Shown: positions 1 through 11,077, counted from the first letter of the stretch. The stretch: DNA of 64,000 nucleotides from Chrysomallon squamiferum (GCA_012295275.1 CM022672.1:13126495-13190494), one strand, 5' to 3'. Numbers and translations: made by a program. Notes: generated by a model not told the origin, from the sequence alone.

Positions 1-192
1 TTAACTGAAGTCATTTTGTTTTTCCGTAACAACATAATTATTTTCAATGTTTTTGCATTCCAAATCCGAAATATTGACACTTCAGCTTCAGGAAAATTTA
101 AATTCATTTTTGGCCAAATCCTATCCCAGTAGTTTCTAAACTGGTTTTAGAATTTTAAGTTTCATTATAATAATAATAATAATAATAATAAC

Positions 193-248
<56 letters not shown>

Positions 249-549
249 GTATCTTTTCTGTTAAACTGTAACACAGAAATTTTATGTTTTTTGTTTAGGG
301 ATTTATGGTTGTTTTCATAACTTCTGTTCAGAATTAAACTCCTGAGAATAAACTTTGAAAGAGATGTTAACACAGATAAGTGAACAGGTGGCAGCCATGT
401 CCAGTTATGAATTTACATATCAGATGAGCCTTGGTCTTTGACCACAGCTTTTTTTTTCTTTTTTCTTTAAATTTTATATTAATATTTCTTGTGATTAGCC
501 ATGTGATCAGTCTAATAAACTATGGATGTTAAAATGTTTTCTATTTCAG
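1..549. other. STAT intron (right end)
   Basis: AT-rich sequence with no exon-like segment. It contains the inverted TAA/TTA microsatellite at 166-246. The last 90 bases carry a T-rich tract and the acceptor for the SH2 exon. Confidence 0.7.
166..246. repeat. Inverted (TAA)n-(TTA)n microsatellite
   Basis: About 9 ATA/TAA units run directly into about 18 TTA units, so the two halves are reverse complements and can fold into a long A:T hairpin. Confidence 0.95.
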
Positions 550-707
550 TGTCATTAAAGGTTTCATCACTTCATCAAATGCTAAAAAGCGCATTGACAA
601 AGAAGAACCAGGAACATTTCTAATCCGGTTTTCTGAAAGCTATGTCAGGGGTGACTTCCAGGGTGTTACTGGTGGTATTGTCGTTGTGGTCAAGACAGAT
701 AACAAAG
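550..707 (+). CDS. STAT: STAT exon: core of the SH2 domain
   Basis: The acceptor is TATTTCAG before 550 and the donor GT is at 708. The frame enters with two bases owed by an upstream exon outside the window. The peptide starts VIKGFITSSNAKKRI and contains GTFLIRFSES, whose arginine is the phosphotyrosine-binding residue. The donor (GTTTTT) is weak. Reading past it stays open for about 30 codons to a TGA at 795-797, so intron retention would give a truncated protein. The phase match to the next exon (K|VIETPP) supports splicing here. Confidence 0.88.
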
Positions 708-3700
708 GTTTTTATATTTGTACAAGTTTTGAAAATGATTTTAATTGTGATTCATTAAAACGAAATGGCAAGAACCCCAACAGGAGAATTAAATGAATTC
801 TGTGCAAGACATTTTATGGATTACAATTTGAAGCTTCTATGTTGCAAAGACTAGTGTAGAATTAACATTGATAAACAATGAAATAACGGAAAACATGATA
901 TTGAAATAGGGATTGATGATTTCATTTTCATTTCTTTCAAATAATGACCCATAAGAATTTCAAAAGTTTTGTTGCATGACGTTCCAGATTTATTTCTAAG
1001 TTCTTTGTTTCATGAAAACAAAAATCTGGTTTGTGCGCAATTAGTTCTGATAATCAGAGCTAATGATGTTTTTATCTGATGCAAAACTTCACAGCCTTCT
1101 GTTTAATGTTGTAATTAGTTGTGTATTTATCAAATGAAACAGTTCTCAGTATTGTCAGTCTTAATATTGCATTTTGATATGTATTTATGAAGTGAAAAAC
1201 TTCAGAATATTTTCAGTATTAATGTTTATTCATATGTTTATTTATGAAGTCAAAAACTTCACAATATATTCAGTTAATACTGAATTTAGACACTAAAACT
1301 TCACAATATATTCAGTGTTAATATTGAATTTAGGCACTAAAACTGAACTGTATTTGCAGTGTTAATGTTGAATTTAGATGTTTATTTTCAAAGTGCAAAA
1401 CTGCCCAGTATATTAAGTGTTAATGTTATATTTAGCCACTACAACTTCACAATATTTTCTAGTGTTAATATTGAATTGAGTCACTAAAACTTCAGAATAT
1501 TAGCCATTAAAACTTTGCAGTTTTATTTTTTAAATGTTAATATTGAATTTAGCCACTACAACTTCACAAAATTTCAATGTTAATACTGAATTCAGCCATT
1601 AAAACTTCGCAACATTATTTTTTTAATGTTAATGTTGAATTTAGCCACTTACAATTCACAGTTTATTCAGTATTGAATGTAGGCACAAAACTTTACAATA
1701 GTTTCAATAATTATGTTATATTTAATTCTTTGTACAATTTTCAGTGATAGAAACACCACCAAGAACAGAGGAGAATTTTTCTAGTCTCAGTTTGTACAAA
1801 GTCCTACAGAGAATCTGCCAGAAGGATAAAACAAATGAGTGTCTGTTAAAACAGATTTACCCATCAGGCATACCATTTGAAGAGGCTTTTCAGAAGTACA
1901 ATAAATGTCCAGGTATTAATAAATACAAAAATATCTGTCTCTTTAACATAAATAATCACGTTTTTTAGTGTTTATTTCTATGTAAATGTCTATCTCATTA
2001 GCATAAAGAAATAATAATTGTTATCTTTCAACATAAATAATCACTTTTATCTCTTTAAAATAAATAATTTAAAAAAAAAAAAAATTATCTCTTTAATATA
2101 CAGAAATAATCACTTTTTAAATATTTATCTCTTTTAACATAAATCTTTCTTTTTTTCAGAAGTATGACACATACCAAATTATCACTAATAATGTCTCTTT
2201 AACCCAAATAAATAATAAAAAAAAAATAAAAATATTTATCTGTTTAATTTAAAGAAATAATCACATTTTAATTATTTAACTCTTTAATATAAAAATAATT
2301 GCTTAAATATTTCTTTTTAACATAAATGATCAGTTTTCAGAAGTATAATATATATGAAATTATTAGTAATAAAGAAAACATATGTCACCATAACATAAAT
2401 AAATAAAAACTTTTTAAATATTTATCTCTAAAATAATCTTTCTAAAATAAAGAAATAATCACATTTTAAACATCTTTTTTTTTAAAGAAACAGTTTTTAA
2501 ATATTTAATTATTTGACATAAAGAAATGATTTGCTTTTAAATATTTTTCTTTATTTTTGTTGAACAAAACACTAAATATTTACCTCTTTACATAAAAAAA
2601 AATTATCTTTTAAATAACATAAATTAACATAAATAATCACTTTTAAAATATTTTCATCTATTTAACATAAATTACTTTTTAAATATTTTATCTATTTGAT
2701 ATAACTATTAACTTTTTAACATTTTTATCTATTTAGCATAATAAATGTTCATTTTTGAAAGATTTCTCTTTAACAGAATAATCACTTTTTGATATTTTTT
2801 GTCTGTTTAACATAAATAATAACTTTTTAAATATTTATCTCGTTTACCATAAAGAAATAATTACTTTTCAGAAGTATATTACATGCCCATCTATAAATAA
2901 ACAGAGAAATATTTATTTAGCATAAAGTAAAGACATATTTAACGCTATTTTAATTTGCAGTTATATCTCATCAGAGAAATGAGTAAAGACCTTCCAGATA
3001 ATGAAATAGAATAAAATGGACTTCTGCCTTGCAATGGACTACTCTTTTTCAGTTATCAACAAGAGAACAATTACATACTTGTTTGGATGGTTTAAAAATA
3101 CACACCATTGCATTTGGTAGACAAAATAACTTAAAAAATAACAAACTGGATCAAAATTAGGCAAAACTGATCTTAAGATGAACATTATTACACTTTCATA
3201 TTTGTTAACACATAATTGTCAAAATATCATTAGAGATTTCAGTAAAGATTACTCATACAGTAAAGGCATTCATTTTAATTAAAATACAAATTTAAAATGT
3301 CTAATAAAATGTAGATGTGGAATATGAAGTAGGGATTGTGGAACTGGATTGAGAAAGTAGCATTACTGAATTGGAGCTCAGAGTGTAGAAAAAAACACAC
3401 TATTTATATTTTAATTTCCATTTTTTATTTTATTTTATTTTTTTTCCAGATTTGAAAAATTCACAATATCAAAGATATCGTCATTTTATGAATGTTTTGG
3501 TGCCTAATTTCAGGTATTACGTAAATAAAATATTTATTTTCCAATTAATCACTGATTAAAACTATCTTGATCTTTATCATTATTTTGGTGTGATTTCAGG
3601 TGTTATGTAAATAAAATATTTATTATTTATTTTCCAATTAATTATTAATTAACTATTTCATAACTTTACAACTGTTTTGGTGGCCAATTTCAGGTACTAT

Positions 3701-4594
3701 TTAGATAAAACATTTATTTTCCAATTAATCTTTGATTACTTTGACTGAACTAATCATTTAAATTTTAGTTTGGTTACTTTTAACATTTGAAATTCATACT
3801 TGCATGTAAGTTATACAATTACCGTGTTTTTCAGTTTAAGATATATTTGTCATATTGTTTTTCATAGTTCTCTTACTATATCTGAAGAGAGCCATGAGAG
3901 CAGCATGGAAGTTACAGATGATGTGAAAGTTGAGGTGTCACAAGACACTGAGGTTAAAACAAAAGGAAAACGTGTAAAAAAAGGCAGGAGTAATATGAAT
4001 CGCCATGAAAAGCCATCTGTACCAAATATTCCTGTAGAACTGATGGGTAAGAATAACTTTTTTTCTCTTGAATTTAAAGCATTATAAAGAATAAAAAATT
4101 AGAAAATTTTAGATTTTTGGACTTATTGTAATTTTTATGTTTTTGTAGGTTTTTTTGTTAAACCAGATCCTGGTCCTTCAAACAGGCAGCAGGCTAATAC
4201 CCTGAGAGTTCCAACCAAAGCTAGTTTGAAAAGACAACGACTTTCTTGTGATTCAACAAGTGGAGGGACAGTAACGAGTTTCTGTGAATCACCCACGCCC
4301 TTACTCATTCACCTGCCGGAAAATAACGAGCAAGAGAAAGAAAGTTTGCCAAATTTCCATCTCCTTGATGAGCGTCGTCATATTGTTGATCAGCCAGTCC
4401 AAGATGGAGCTATCCAGTACAATATATGCATTTCTGATCAGAGTGCCATTTTTCTCCAGTCCCAGCACTCTCCGAGTTCAGATGGAAGTAATCAGTTATC
4501 TGAAAGTCAGTCTCCTGAGGACATTACTGAATCAATAGACTTGCGTGAAATCAGCCCCTCAATTTCTGCACATATCCTTAGTCAGAGTATGTAA
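550..4594 (+). CDS. STAT: STAT transcription factor, 3' part (five coding exons)
   Basis: This is the C-terminal part of a STAT, a cytoplasmic factor that is tyrosine-phosphorylated, dimerises through its SH2 domain and enters the nucleus. Exons: 550-707, 1745-1912, 3450-3513, 3868-4046, 4149-4594. All junctions agree in phase (2,1,1,2,1), and the last exon ends in TAA. The first exon carries the SH2 phosphotyrosine-binding strand PGTFLIRFSES, a STAT hallmark. The second carries SLYKVLQRI followed by a KYNKCP segment that aligns with the region just after the SH2 domain in STAT5. The third holds the probable activation tyrosine. The last two encode a Ser-rich tail of about 210 residues with a basic cluster, unlike the short tails of vertebrate STATs. 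The coiled-coil, DNA-binding and linker regions must lie left of position 1. The class seems nearest STAT5/STAT92E, but that is a judgement from memory of the families. Confidence 0.86.
1080..1740. repeat. Degenerate minisatellite in a STAT intron, unit about 45-58 bp
   Basis: Around 13 copies of a unit like ACTAAAACTTCACAATATAT followed by TCAGTGTTAATATTGAATTTAG. Copies differ by substitutions and small insertions. The array fills most of the intron between the two SH2 exons and ends in the polypyrimidine tract and acceptor at 1744. Confidence 0.85.
1745..1912 (+). CDS. STAT: STAT exon: end of the SH2 domain
   Basis: Borders are AATTTTCAG before 1745 and GTATTAAT after 1912. It encodes 55 full codons, including SLSLYKVLQRI and GIPFEEAFQKYNKCP. 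These match the 'RSLADRL…VFSKYYTP' stretch after the SH2 core in STAT5-type proteins. Phases are 1 in and 1 out. Confidence 0.85.
1925..2960. repeat. Degenerate minisatellite in the next STAT intron, unit about 38-40 bp
   Basis: Repeated variants of TAAATATTTATCTCTTTAAC joined to ATAAAGAAATAATCACTTTT over about 1 kb, with roughly 20-25 diverged copies. A different unit from the array in the preceding intron. Confidence 0.8.
3450..3513 (+). CDS. STAT: STAT mini-exon with the probable activation tyrosine
   Basis: This 64-nt exon lies between TTTTCCAG and GTATTACG. It adds D-LKNSQYQRYRHFMNVLVPNF. Aligned with human STAT5 ([26 protein letters not shown]), the first tyrosine of SQYQRY falls at the phosphotyrosine position and VPNF aligns with VPEF. 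It enters in phase 1 and leaves in phase 2, as its neighbours require. It is too short to show as an open reading frame. Confidence 0.75.
3485..3750. repeat. Three-copy tandem repeat (about 90 bp) overlapping a STAT exon end
   Basis: Copies begin near 3492, 3584 and 3672. Each contains a version of TTTTGGTG…ATTTCAGGT(A/G)TTA followed by AAATAAAATATTTATTTTCC and AATTAATC. Copy 1 spans the last bases of the exon ending at 3513 and its donor; copies 2 and 3 lie in the intron and keep a TTTCAG|GT junction. Confidence 0.8.
3868..4046 (+). CDS. STAT: STAT tail exon with basic cluster
   Basis: Borders are TTCATAG before 3868 and GTAAGA after 4046. It encodes SSLTISEESHESS, then an acidic stretch (EVTDDVKVEVSQDTEV), then KTKGKRVKKGR, which looks like a nuclear localisation signal or other basic contact, and ends with IPVELMG. 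No domain is recognisable, and there is no tyrosine in the exon. Confidence 0.78.
4149..4594 (+). CDS. STAT: STAT last coding exon
   Basis: The acceptor is TTTTTGTAG before 4149; the stop TAA is at 4592-4594. It encodes about 148 residues of low-complexity, Ser/Gln/Glu-rich sequence typical of a transactivation tail, starting FFVKPDPGPSNRQQ and ending SAHILSQSM. It has a single tyrosine (QYNICIS). The 3'UTR follows; several AATAAA-like signals occur in the next 500 bases and the true end is not decidable by eye. Confidence 0.82.
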
Positions 4595-5301
4595 ACTCTA
4601 CCAAGTCGAAATGTTCAGAGAGATCAATGGCAGATCCCTGACTTCAGAAAAAGCATGAGGTGCTTTTAGTTACGTAGACATAATTTTCAAAGACGCACAT
4701 CTCCTGCATTGATGTATGGATTAATCATTTCTGTAATTAATTTAAGGGAAATTTGCTTGAACAGATTTGTGAAACCATACAAACATGCAAGAAAGACTTG
4801 TTCTGATATATTAAAACTGGGTTTTTTTGTTTTTTTTCTTATTATCATTATATTTGTGAGTTTTCCAGTTTTGTGTCAGGTTTGTGTACTTGTACAAATG
4901 TATCATATAAATTTTATTGTTAAAATTTCATAATTATAACTTTGCAAACACTGATTCAAATATAAAATGCTGGTAAAGAATGATTTTTGTAAATAACAAT
5001 AAGAATTTAATAATAACATTAGCTGAAATAAATTAACAGATGATTTTATATAGTTCAACTGATTAAATTAATATTTGAGGTATGTTCTATATGTATTGAT
5101 ATTTGCATGTCCATTTTTGATTCTTAAATTTCTATCTGTTTGTGAAAAATATATTTTGTTTTATTATTATTTTTTATTTTATTTATATTATTATTATTAT
5201 TTATTTTTTGTATGACAAACATAAAAAAGATTTTCTGAGGTACATTTTGCATAGTTCCAAAGACATAAAATAATATTCATATTTTTTCTTTTGTTTGTGT
5301 T

Positions 5302-5304
<3 letters not shown>

Positions 5305-5394
<90 letters not shown>
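5305..5394. repeat. (GA)n microsatellite, 90 bp
   Basis: An uninterrupted GA run just downstream of the STAT gene. Confidence 0.98.
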
Positions 5395-5396
<2 letters not shown>

Positions 5397-5800
5397 CCTG
5401 TGCATTGTTTAAAAAACATTTAAGTTAAAATAGTTAGAACATATTTATTAAATCATGCTGTCTCTATAGAGTATTCAAAGTATTTTGTTTCTAAACCTTT
5501 ATTAATTTTATTGAAAAATAAACATTATTTAAAGGCTGTTATCCCAGATTGCATTGATTTAACCTAAATAAGAGACAGTAATGTTTTATTACATTTTCTT
5601 TTGTACTGTTTTTATGATCGTAGTCTTTGTTCAGGTTTATGGATTAGTTTTATTGGGATATGTTATCAGTGTGCCTTATTATTATTATTTCACATTTATT
5701 CTAATAAAATAAAACACAAAACACACTGTTTTTATTTTTTTTAACTTGTGTACTGATAAATAATGTATATTTTATTAAATATCTCTGTGATTATAATAAA

Positions 5801-6035
5801 GTGGTACCTTGACCCATACGCATGCCCCAACTTAAAAGTTTTTCGAGTTAGGAGCAGTCACCTGCTCATTTTTTTGCATTAAGTTGGCACAACAAACAGA
5901 ACAACATCTGGCCACCACCCCACATCTCACTCATTTATTTCATGTTGTTACCTTGCCATGGAAGCATGTCTGTTGTGTTGTGCTCGCATTTTTGTGTTGT
6001 GCTCGCATTTTGTGCAGTATCTTTGCAAACATAAC
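5801..6035 (+). mobile_element. Probable Tigger/mariner-type DNA transposon remnant
   Basis: GTGGTACCTTGACCCATACG and the following CCAACTTAAAAGTTTTTCGAGTTAGGAGC resemble the terminal sequence of pogo/Tigger-like elements (CAGTGGTACCTYGACTTACGA type, recalled from general knowledge). A TA dinucleotide lies just to the left, as expected for this superfamily's target site. An 18-bp direct repeat (GTGTTGTGCTCGCATTTT) lies near 5975-6015. No transposase frame survives, so it is a fossil or a non-autonomous copy. Confidence 0.4.
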
Positions 6036-7873
6036 AACAACAACAATAAGAATAAACAAAATAAATCACAAAGCTATTAATAATAACTAAAAGCATGATC
6101 TATGATGAGAATCCTTCAAAATCAAGAAAACAACATGACAATGTGGTTTTTACTCAGATTGACAATAAGTGTCAAGATTTTCACCATATTAATGAGTAAT
6201 ACAATTTCAACATTTTCAGACATTTGTATTTTAATAATGATGATGATGACGATCAAAAATTAAATTATATATATGTATCTATTTGATTTCATGAAAGCAT
6301 CTTGTCAAGGCTTGATTTTAAAAAGATGTGTTAACGTTTGTGAAGTTTACAAAAAAAGAAATACTCAAAAAATTATAATAATAAATCTTTAAAATCAAAA
6401 TCAAAATCAAATTATGATATAAAGTTATAAATAAAAGATGTTTGAAAAACATGGCACAAAAAAAAAGAAGAAAAAAGAAAAGAAATGAAAACTGAAAGAA
6501 ATATCTTATGTGTATTTGCTTTTTTACTGTAAAAATATATTAAAAACAATTTCAACACGTACTAAATAACTGACAGTTTTTATATTTCAGTGTCTACAGA
6601 CTGTTCAATTAATAATGCACGATACACATTTTCTATTTTCAGAATAATGAAAGCCTTTTGATTGTACTGAAAAGAGTTTATTTATAAACAGATGTTATTT
6701 TAGTGTTTTAATATTAAGAATTTTGCTTAGTGTTCTAATATTTTGAAGTTTTTTAAAAGTAACTTTTTTTGAAAATACTGCTGATGTTGTTAACTGTCTT
6801 AAAGTTTTCTTCCTCCCTCAGATTAAACTAAAAATATTTATTATGATTATTATTATTCTGCATATACTTTAAAAGATCTCATTTCTTTTAAGATGTCTAA
6901 AGATAATATAACAGCCTGCTTCTGTAACACTTTATCCTGATAACTATACAGCTTTTCACCAAATATAAAGATATTTTATAAAGATGTTAATAAAATAATT
7001 TCTGAAAAGTTAAATGCCCAGTCAGTGTCACACAAGCCTAATAATGAAGAAACCAAAGCATATATCTGTGTATACATATAGAGATATGCACATGGACAAA
7101 AACAGCAACACATGCACACAGATACACAGAAACCACAGAAATAACATAGACATGTTCATTTGTCTAAGCACTGGGAATCTAATTTACATTACACAAGTGC
7201 AACTGTAACACTAAGGTCCTGAAATTTTTTAAATGGTCTTACAAAACCTTTTTTTTATTAATGTTAATTATGGAAAGTGATTAGCAAGCTCTGATAATAC
7301 TTAATATATTTCATTTTGAATAAAAGAAACACAAAAACATGACCATGCATAATCTGCCACCCACCACCACCCAGTTGTTAAAAAAAGATATATCTGATTT
7401 GAATAGAGTAATGCTGTTACAAAATAACAATATCACGTGTGATATTTTATAGTTACAAAGTTAAATACTTTATAATTACACTTGGTTGGCTTAAAATGAA
7501 TATACATTATAAAATAAAAAATAAATAATAAACGAAAAATGATAAATATAGAAAAAAATAATAAGGCTTAAAAGATACTGAGTAATAAAAAAAAAAGTTT
7601 TGTTATAATGGAGAAAGACTCTGAGCCACTAACATTTCACATTTAAGCAAACAAGATTATACAACATAATTACATACACAACAGATACAACATAATCAAC
7701 AAAAATCAGAAACTCCATTTATATCAAGTCAGAAACTTTTTAATACTGTAGTAAGTGCATTCCTGCCATTGCAGCAAACAGACATAAATATTTTTAATGT
7801 ACACATATACATAATTTTAGAGATTTATATATTAACACATTTTCAACATTTTAATGTTTGATCCAATCAAAAG

Positions 7874-8204
7874 TCAAACGATTCCTGCATTTTGATTCAC
7901 ATTGCCGTCTTTTGTGTAAATAACTTCCCAGTCCCGTAAGCTGCAGTTACATAAAAAATTGAAGCTGTTTCCACAGATGCCTTCATCAAACGGGTTGTAG
8001 TCGGAGTCGAGATACGTCAGGTAACTGATGCGTTCACGAGACACTGTCTCCCACGTTGTCATTCCTTTCATCATGAGATAGGAGTGAAAACAAAAGAGGC
8101 TGATAACAATGAGCCCACTGAATGCCAGAAGAATGAGATCGACAAAGTACACAGCATTTACCTTCAGCCATTCCTCCCATTCCCACTTGTTAATGAAAGC
8201 ATTC
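7874..8204 (-). CDS. ZDHHC12: ZDHHC12 last exon (fourth span, TTxE, C-terminus)
   Basis: The acceptor is TTTACAG at the 8205 side; the stop is at 7876-7874. It encodes [15 protein letters not shown], a hydrophobic span ([19 protein letters not shown]), then [15 protein letters not shown] and [11 protein letters not shown]. The tail ends NQNAGIV. Confidence 0.92.
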
Positions 8205-11077
8205 CTGTAAATACAAAAAAAAAACCACTGAGAAAAAACAGAAGTACATTTTCACGTCTGCTTAAAACTAATTGCTGTTTTCAGGAAACCAATATAAAAA
8301 TTTAGTTGTTTGTATTTCATTTACTTTTTTTTGGAGATTTTACAGGAATAGATTTTGAGTTCTATTAAAAAATGATGTAGTTTTTAAGATTCAATATTAC
8401 CTTTGTCTGAGGTTTATATTAAAATGACATCATTTTTAGGAAACCAGTTTAAACATCTAAATTATTAATTATTTCTGTTTCATTTACATTTCTGAGATTT
8501 AAAAAAAATCCATTTTCTGGTCTTTTTGAAAATAATGTTGTCTTTAGGAAACCAGTTGAAGAATCTAAGTTACCTTTTGGAGATAAAAAATGTAGTACCA
8601 TATAGATAAATTAAAATGATGCTGTTAACTTTAAAGGCTGAACAGATTATTATATTATTATTATTATTTTTTTTTTTTTAGAAATTGTCACTATTGAAAT
8701 TAAATGCAAATTAAAAAGAAAAATACTGATTAAATTTGGCCTTCTTAAACTCAACAATTTCTACAAACAGAAATACACTCAAGCAAATGCAACCATTATA
8801 CTTTTGCTATGTCAAATTCAGCTGACTATTTGTAAAATATAATAATTTTCTTCTCGGACAAAATAAACCTTTAAAAATTATTATTTTCTGAATTTATGAT
8901 AATAATCAAAATCAATAAAATTATGAACTGTTGAAATCACTAACCAAGCAATAAATGCACTCCATAACACAAGTACTGACGTCAGTAACAGGAATATCCA
9001 GAAAACTTTATGATTGCGTTCACCAATGCACGTCTCCAGCCAGGGGCAGTGATGGTCATATCGCCGGACACACCGACCACAGTCTTCACAATGCTTTGAT
9101 CTCAAAGGTTGCTAAAAATACAAGCTTATAACTTTAACTGTTTTTTTAAAATACCAGAATGTTTTGGGTGTTTTTTTTTAAAAATAAAACAAAACAAACA
9201 ACAAAACAAAACAAAACAAAACAATACAATACAATACAATACAATACAATACAATAAAATAAAATGGAACTTAACGTTAAATGAAACATAAATAAAATAT
9301 AATCAAAATATAAATAAATAAATAAATAAAATGTATTCTAATTTTTGAACTACAGATATAGAGCTATTATATATATCATGTTTAAAAATTTGAAAAATTT
9401 TATTCAACCTTCCATCTGACTTTTTGATAATTATCAGTTTAAAATAAATTTTATGTATGTGCATGTTTATGTGCACTTAGATAATTCTGGATGAGAAAGA
9501 ACGGAGACACAGAAAAATAAAGTCAATGTGAATGCAAATGTCATTGAACAATTAGCAGAAGAAGAAAGGTAGTTGTAACAGATACTGATACATAATATTG
9601 TGGTCTATTACAGTGAGAGGTGCAGCCCAATACTTCTGCATCAGCACTCAAGGTTTCTGTTACAGTGACCTCACTGGTCCACACATATCTGGTCTCTACC
9701 TTCTGACCAGTCCAGCAGGGATGTCCCAAGTGATAGCCAAAGCTCCTATTGGCTTAGTCCTATGTGTCACTGAGGCATACAAACCATCTCACCACATCAA
9801 GGAATGGAACTATGAAGGGATTATCATTATCTACATTTAAGATTTTATTTATAATAAACAAAATAACCAAACCCTGTAAGAGTGTAAAGTTGTTGGTTTT
9901 TTTTACCTCTATTCCACAGTATTCACAAATATGTTTTTTGTTTTTGTTTTTCTGTGATTTTATCATGTTACTGCTTTCTTCATTGTCACCATCGTCACTT
10001 TCTGCACTGGTTTCCTCATCCTTCACTGTACTGTATACATTTGATTTATGCTATAAAATGCATAAGAAATATAATTAATAAAAAATTATTTAAAAATAAA
10101 AAATAAATAAATACATAAAAATAAAAATAATTAAAAAACAAAATTAATTATTATTTGAAGTTAAAAAGTAAAGAAGAAATTAAGACAGTGCAAATTTAAG
10201 ATAAACCTAAATATCATATTTAATTTTATATTTTAAAATGTTTAATCGACCCAAAATATTTGGGTGAATGTCAGTTATTAGTTTAAAAATTTATAAATTA
10301 CACAAGCAATAGGAACAAAATACATTTTAGTTTAAACTGTTTTAGAACAATTTTTTATATTTCTGCAAAAACATCTAATGCATCTGTCACTGTTAACAAG
10401 ATTCTGGATATAATTATTAAACCTTTTTTGTTTTATGAAGAGGTAGGAATCCAGGATCCATGAAGCATGCTGTGAAATAGGTGATTAATGAACATAGCAG
10501 CAAACCAATGTATGACAATCCATAAGCAAAATTTTTTTCTTCCAAGAGAGATCTGCGTAGATCTGAAAATAGAATTCCAGTTTCTTATGAGTAAAATGAC
10601 ACCACTTAATTTTATGATAGTGTTTATTTTCATTCTAAACTTACATTATAACCAAGATGCAAGAGATTTACTATTTTATTCCTTCTTAATTTATGTAATC
10701 AATAAATAATAACAGTACCTACAGCTGATATTTCAATCAGAGATAGGCTACATAAATTTAACTTTCAATGTATATTTAAAGACTTTTTTTAAATGAAAAA
10801 ATGTGAAACTTTTATTAAGTATAGCAATATATTTCAGAATTAACATTTTAAAGAGAAAAAGTGTTCCTTATTAATAATTAAAATGTGCTCAGTATTTACA
10901 TTACGTTCCTAAATGGGTGCATCAATATGAAAGAATTAGAAGATTTTATTGACTCGATTTCCCGTTAATTTTGTAATTACCAGTTTCTTTCACCAGTAGT
11001 GTGATGGGTACTCCAATACTCAAAACTGTATGAAAACTTCTAACAAAAATCTTTGCACAATTTTTACAAGCTGACAT
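7874..11077 (-). CDS. ZDHHC12: ZDHHC12-like palmitoyltransferase (five exons, 292 aa)
   Basis: This is a DHHC S-acyltransferase, which transfers palmitate to cysteines of target proteins in Golgi/ER membranes. Exons on the minus strand: 11077-10981, 10562-10423, 10050-9907, 9111-8945, 8204-7874; all phases agree. The catalytic motif RRYDHHCPW is at residues 143-151 (Cys149), within a zinc-binding region starting [15 protein letters not shown]. The TTxE motif is TTWE at 232-235, and a DPG motif follows the second membrane span (FMDPGF). Four hydrophobic spans are visible, as usual for the family. Human ZDHHC12 (267 residues) aligns throughout, from memory: [56 protein letters not shown]. The start was chosen because it heads the only exon matching the first membrane span and joins exon 2 in phase. 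An acidic insert ([13 protein letters not shown]) precedes the zinc finger. Confidence 0.93.
8945..9111 (-). CDS. ZDHHC12: ZDHHC12 exon 4 (DHHC catalytic core)
   Basis: The acceptor is TTTTTAG at the 9112 side and the donor is GTTAGT. It encodes [20 protein letters not shown], then [14 protein letters not shown], then a membrane span ending AFIA-W. The donor was chosen because it leaves two bases that rebuild TGG (Trp) with exon 5, matching human 'LAW'. Reading past it runs to a stop at 8881. Confidence 0.95.
9185..9265. repeat. Stacked pentanucleotide microsatellite
   Basis: In ZDHHC12 intron 3. Runs of AAAAC change into ACAAT and then into AAAAT, each reachable from its neighbour by one or two substitutions. 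Confidence 0.9.
9907..10050 (-). CDS. ZDHHC12: ZDHHC12 exon 3 (acidic linker, first zinc ligands)
   Basis: Exactly 48 codons, phase 0 at both ends. A charged stretch ([18 protein letters not shown]) and a Lys/Asn run lead into HICEYCGIE, the first two cysteines of the cysteine-rich domain. Confidence 0.88.
10423..10562 (-). CDS. ZDHHC12: ZDHHC12 exon 2 (second membrane span, DPG)
   Basis: The acceptor is ATTTTCAG at the 10563 side; the donor GTTTAA follows AAAAAAG. It encodes [20 protein letters not shown], then [19 protein letters not shown]. The span ending in MDPG is diagnostic of DHHC enzymes. Confidence 0.88.
10981..11077 (-). CDS. ZDHHC12: ZDHHC12 exon 1 (start codon, first membrane span)
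   Basis: ATG at 11077-11075 and donor G|GTAATT at the 10980 side. It encodes [19 protein letters not shown], then [13 protein letters not shown]. It is only 97 nt, so it is invisible as an open frame, but it aligns with the human N-terminus. Confidence 0.85.

Larger units (their letters stand above)
4595..7873. other. Intergenic region between convergent STAT and ZDHHC12 genes
   Basis: Holds both 3'UTRs, with no firm ends. It also has a GA microsatellite, a probable DNA-transposon fragment near 5.8-6.0 kb, and AT-rich unique sequence. No open frame here looks coding. Confidence 0.7.

Noticed and set aside
155-373. Minus-strand open frame with runs of Asn and Tyr
   Set aside because: It is a translation of the TAA/TTA array, inside a STAT intron and antisense to it.
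708-797. Extension of the first STAT exon to a stop
   Set aside because: The frame stays open by chance for about 30 codons, but the next exon joins in phase from 707 and matches the STAT family; retention is possible but unsupported.
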